From: Limnoperna fortunei
Taxonomy: Eukaryota > Mollusca > Bivalvia > Mytilida > Modiolidae
Assembly (NCBI GenBank): GCA_944474755.1
Contig: OX104122.1
Location: 24,825,714 to 24,889,713, forward strand
Direction of reading: 5' to 3'
Length of the DNA: 64,000 nt
Of this stretch, positions 61,541-64,000 are shown in pieces; the stretch's first letter is position 1; every line of letters starts with the position of its first letter. The notes beneath the pieces are model-generated. The model was not told the DNA's origin. It saw nothing but the letters and a program-made list of their open reading frames with translations, and ran no database searches. The position numbers were made by a program, and so were the translations under genes.

Positions 61541-61800
61541 GCCGCGGTGGCCAAGTGGTTAAGGTAGTTCGTCTACTATTGATCACGTGGTCTGTCAACA
61601 CTGAGATTGCGGATTCTCACTGAAGGCAGGGTGTACTCGAACCCAATCTTAATTGACAAAGATTGCCAGTTTTTCTACCGCAGGTCGGGGGTTCTCTCCG
61701 GGTACTCCGGCTTCCTACCCCAATAAAAACTGGACGCCATAATATAGCTGATAAATTGCTGAAAGTGGCGTTAAAACACCATTCAAACAGAAACAAAACA
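61541..61800 (+). repeat. tRNA-derived SINE inserted in a (TA)n tract
   Basis: The head GCGGTGGCCAAGTGGTTAAG is an A-box-like tRNA start. A decayed B-box region (GTGTACTCGAACCC) follows. The body ends in AATAAAAACTGGACGCCATA and GTGGCGTTAAAACACC. TA runs flank it at 61518-61539 and 61805-61826. Fragments of the family occur at 13205, 30000 (minus) and 37155. It lies in the channel-gene intron. Confidence 0.85.
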
Positions 61801-61842
61801 TGAAATATATATATATATATATATATCATGTTTTGTTTCTTC
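61788..61842. repeat. Perfect hairpin with (AT)n core
   Basis: GAAACAAAACATG, an AT run and CATGTTTTGTTTC form inverted arms around the TA microsatellite at the SINE 3' end. Confidence 0.8.
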
Positions 61843-61936
61843 ATTTTTGTTATGTAATTAATACAATATTTTATCTTGAAAAGCTGGAGTTTAATTAACA
61901 ACACATCTATCACCTATACTTGTATTTTGTTCTCAG

Positions 61937-61981
61937 GACATCAGATCACAAGCACTTTCAACATCTGGATGGTTTACTGTG
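61937..61981 (+). CDS. Channel subunit, 45-bp exon
   Basis: It reads DIRSQALSTSGWFTV, the LDxxxQxLxxxGWF block of Cys-loop subunits. Acceptor TTCTCAG ends at 61936; donor GTGACT starts at 61982; phase 0 on both sides. 45 bases is the conserved third-exon size of nicotinic receptor genes. Confidence 0.85.
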
Positions 61982-62194
61982 GTGACTTTATCATGTAGTG
62001 TAGTAACTAGAAAACCCACCTTCTACAGTAAAAAAATATTCATAACCACGGTATGGCAGAAAGAAATAATTAAACAATGAATACTAAGAACTAAAGTTGG
62101 ACCGCTTTGTTTGGGGGAGGGGGATATCGGTCGCCTATATTGATATTAAAATTCATGATAATTATATCTCATTACCTACAAGGGTATTTATAGG

Positions 62195-62310
62195 TTATTT
62201 ACGTTTTTTGAAACGAGATGCGTTTTCTCGTTCATATATCATCGAAGGGCGACAGCCCTGAGATGAGATGACGAGAAAATGCATCGAGTTTCATAAAACG
62301 TAAATATTCT
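62195..62310. repeat. Foldback element in the channel-gene intron
   Basis: TATTTACGTTTTTTGAAACG and GATGCGTTTTCTCG pair with CGAGAAAATGCATC and TTTCATAAAACGTAAATA in inverted order. The loop is about 45 bases. Confidence 0.75.
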
Positions 62311-62327
62311 GTTTATCGCTGTTTTGT

Positions 62328-62349
62328 AACATTGTGACGTCACAATGTT
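62328..62349. repeat. 22-bp perfect palindrome centred on TGACGTCA
   Basis: Each half is AACATTGTGAC or its complement. The centre is the octamer bound by CREB/ATF-type factors. It lies just after the foldback and may be part of the same element. Confidence 0.75.
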
Positions 62350-63544
62350 TACTTAACGACGTCTTGACAGCGAGCTGAGATGGGCCCATCTCAAGCTAGT
62401 AGAGTGAGATGGAATAATATCGCACACAAAGATAAAAGGAAAATACTGCAAAATAGCGATAATAATTCATATTGACAATTTCATTCAATGACCACATAAA
62501 TAGAAATTTATAATTATTTTGGAAATCACGAAAAACAAGTAGATACCACATAATTGTATTTTTCGATCTATGTGTAGAGAAAGACCAGGTTGATATTGGA
62601 TTCCGCTTGACCACTGTGCAGCGGACAAAAATGTAAAATTTCCATAATTTTACACCCCCCCTCCCCCCGCCAAAAAAAACACGCACAATTCTATTCATGT
62701 AATAACAATAATTATGATTAATATATCTCGTCAACTATATTTTTATGGGGGCTGCTACTGCAGAAGTAATTTTATTTTGCCAACCTATTTTAAAATTGCT
62801 TGAAACAATTGTGTTAGCTTTTTATTATCAGATTTTACAGACATCATACGAATATTGGATTTTGAGAAAAATCTTGTCTCATGACTTGGAAATAGTTTTG
62901 TTTTTAGAATTGCTGAATATGAAATTGGATATTAAAAATAAGGGTTTGCTGTTTGTTTAGTGGGTTGGAAATTTTTCAGTGAAATTGATTAAGTGAATTT
63001 CTAACTAGATACATATAAATGTAATCAGTTGCAAGTCCATATATAGAGTAAATGATTGCTTGATATATCAATGTAAGCTTAAGACACAGTAAAAGCTATT
63101 GTTTTATTCAGCACAAAAACTATTAATAAAATACACATGGCAAGACATGGGTTGAATGTTTGAATGAACAACAGAGGCATAATAGATAGAGTCTTCGCAG
63201 TAATCATGCTAAGAAGTCAGAATCAATTTTAGAATCTGCATTAACGTGTGCTATTTTCCATAAATTGTTTACTATTTTCGTCACATTTGACGATCATGAC
63301 GGCTGGTTCGTCCGTTAAAACTCTAATTAGTAGCAAACTTCTACTTAGTTTTAAGTCTACATTATTCAGTCCAAACATATGTATAATATGTATTGCCCTA
63401 TCAGTGACTTCTTACATATATGCATTTAAGTGAAACCAAAGCAAATCTATCCCTTCCATAAATTAACAGTAATACTAGCGCTGATTTCGAATTGATATAG
63501 GACAACTGTCGACATGTTGACGTCGTTGTAAATAAAATTGATAC
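62350..63544. other. Channel-gene intron, no exon seen
   Basis: A C-rich tract is at about 62653-62670. No splice-consistent exon was recognised. Confidence 0.45.
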
Positions 63545-63652
63545 ATTTTTAAAATACGTCCTGAATATAGATGAAATATTCCTTGCTGGACGTAACACAT
63601 CGATCAATCAATCAATTAATCATTTAAAACATCAATCAATCAATCATTTTTT
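63545..63652 (+). repeat. SINE-like tail with (ATCA)n
   Basis: CCTGAATATAGATGAAATAT, then TGCTGGACGTAACACATCGA and repeated ATCAATCA units. It is similar to the tail at 52221-52277. Confidence 0.65.
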
Positions 63653-63715
63653 AAATAACCTCCGATACTCTTGTTTGATTTCAGTTTGAGTTTATTTATT
63701 TATTTCTTGATTTAG

Positions 63716-63825
63716 GTATGGAACGATAGCCGTTTGTCTTGGGCAAGATCTTCTTATGGAAATATAGATCATATTTATGCAAGCCAGAGTACAATTTGGC
63801 ATCCAATACTGATCGTCCAAAACTC
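63716..63825 (+). CDS. Channel subunit, 110-bp exon (gene continues past the window)
   Basis: It reads VWNDSRLSWARSSYGNIDHI and then YASQSTIWHPILIVQNS. WxDxRLxW and IWxPxxxxxN are strongly conserved ligand-binding-domain blocks of nicotinic acetylcholine receptor subunits. Acceptor GATTTAG ends at 63715; donor GTGAGT starts at 63826 (phase 2). 110 bases matches the conserved fourth exon. The Cys loop and membrane helices must lie beyond the right edge. Whether it is an alpha or non-alpha subunit cannot be told. Confidence 0.92.
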
Positions 63826-64000
63826 GTGAGTGCTAAATTTCTTCCTTCGAAGTTATGTTTTGATGTTATTTAAATTCTTTCTTGAAATTTATCACAAGAT
63901 AATTATCAGTTACGCTTTGTTTGATGAAATAACACACTATTCAGCATTCTAAGATTTTACAATTTTACCAATAATGGATTACCACTGTTCTAAGAAAAAT

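Noticed and set aside
62396..62734. 112-residue ORF on the minus strand
   Set aside because: Low-complexity aromatic-rich translation of AT-rich DNA with no domain or splice support.

Overview
The window is animal nuclear DNA, most likely from a bivalve mollusc. It is AT-rich, its genes are split into small exons by long introns, and it is full of decayed LINEs, tRNA-derived SINE pieces, a pogo-type DNA transposon, a Penelope-like fragment and a large minisatellite. The SINE tail (an ACTGGACGCCAT block followed by GTGGCGTTAAA) is one I associate with bivalve genomes. That species-group call is inference; nothing here names the species.

Layout. 1-5390 is repeat debris: a LINE tail, short direct repeats, and a 5'-truncated Jockey/CR1-type LINE (about 3540-5388, + strand) ending in a (GAA)n tail. 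5390-9963 is a near full-length but broken Tx1/L1-type LINE on the minus strand, lodged inside that GAA tract. 10-13.4 kb holds unassigned and LINE/SINE-derived sequence. 13.7-43.2 kb is the main gene, a receptor-type protein tyrosine phosphatase on the + strand. I could read 25 exons whose splice phases all agree: a signal-peptide-like exon, six Ig-domain exons, one transmembrane exon, juxtamembrane exons, an active-looking D1 phosphatase domain ([15 protein letters not shown]) and a degenerate D2 domain. The predicted length is about 1,225 codons. Three in-frame stops (signal exon, start of Ig1, and the core Trp position of Ig4) mean the 5' half is decaying, is bypassed by splicing or internal starts, or is recoded.

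43.2-46.2 kb is intergenic with SINE and other repeat pieces. 46.2-50.14 kb is a minisatellite of about 123 units of 32 bp with higher-order structure. 50.14-51.94 kb is a decayed LINE. 52.97-55.5 kb is a diverged direct duplication of the 5' end of the phosphatase gene (promoter region, signal exon and start of intron 1). 55.7-56.27 kb is a Penelope-like reverse transcriptase fragment.

59.6-63.8 kb holds three consecutive exons of a nicotinic-acetylcholine-receptor-type Cys-loop channel on the + strand, which runs off the right edge. Their lengths (146, 45 and 110 bp) match the conserved exon pattern of that family. The 3' half of the first of them, with its splice donor, is tandemly repeated four times.

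The most interesting points are the Ig-only ectodomain phosphatase with lesions at the exact Cys and Trp core positions of Ig4, its duplicated 5' end, possible alternative forms (an internal signal peptide before Ig6 and an alternative terminal exon with a YDVP motif), the Tx1-type LINE sitting in a trinucleotide repeat, and the exon-plus-donor tandem array in the channel gene.
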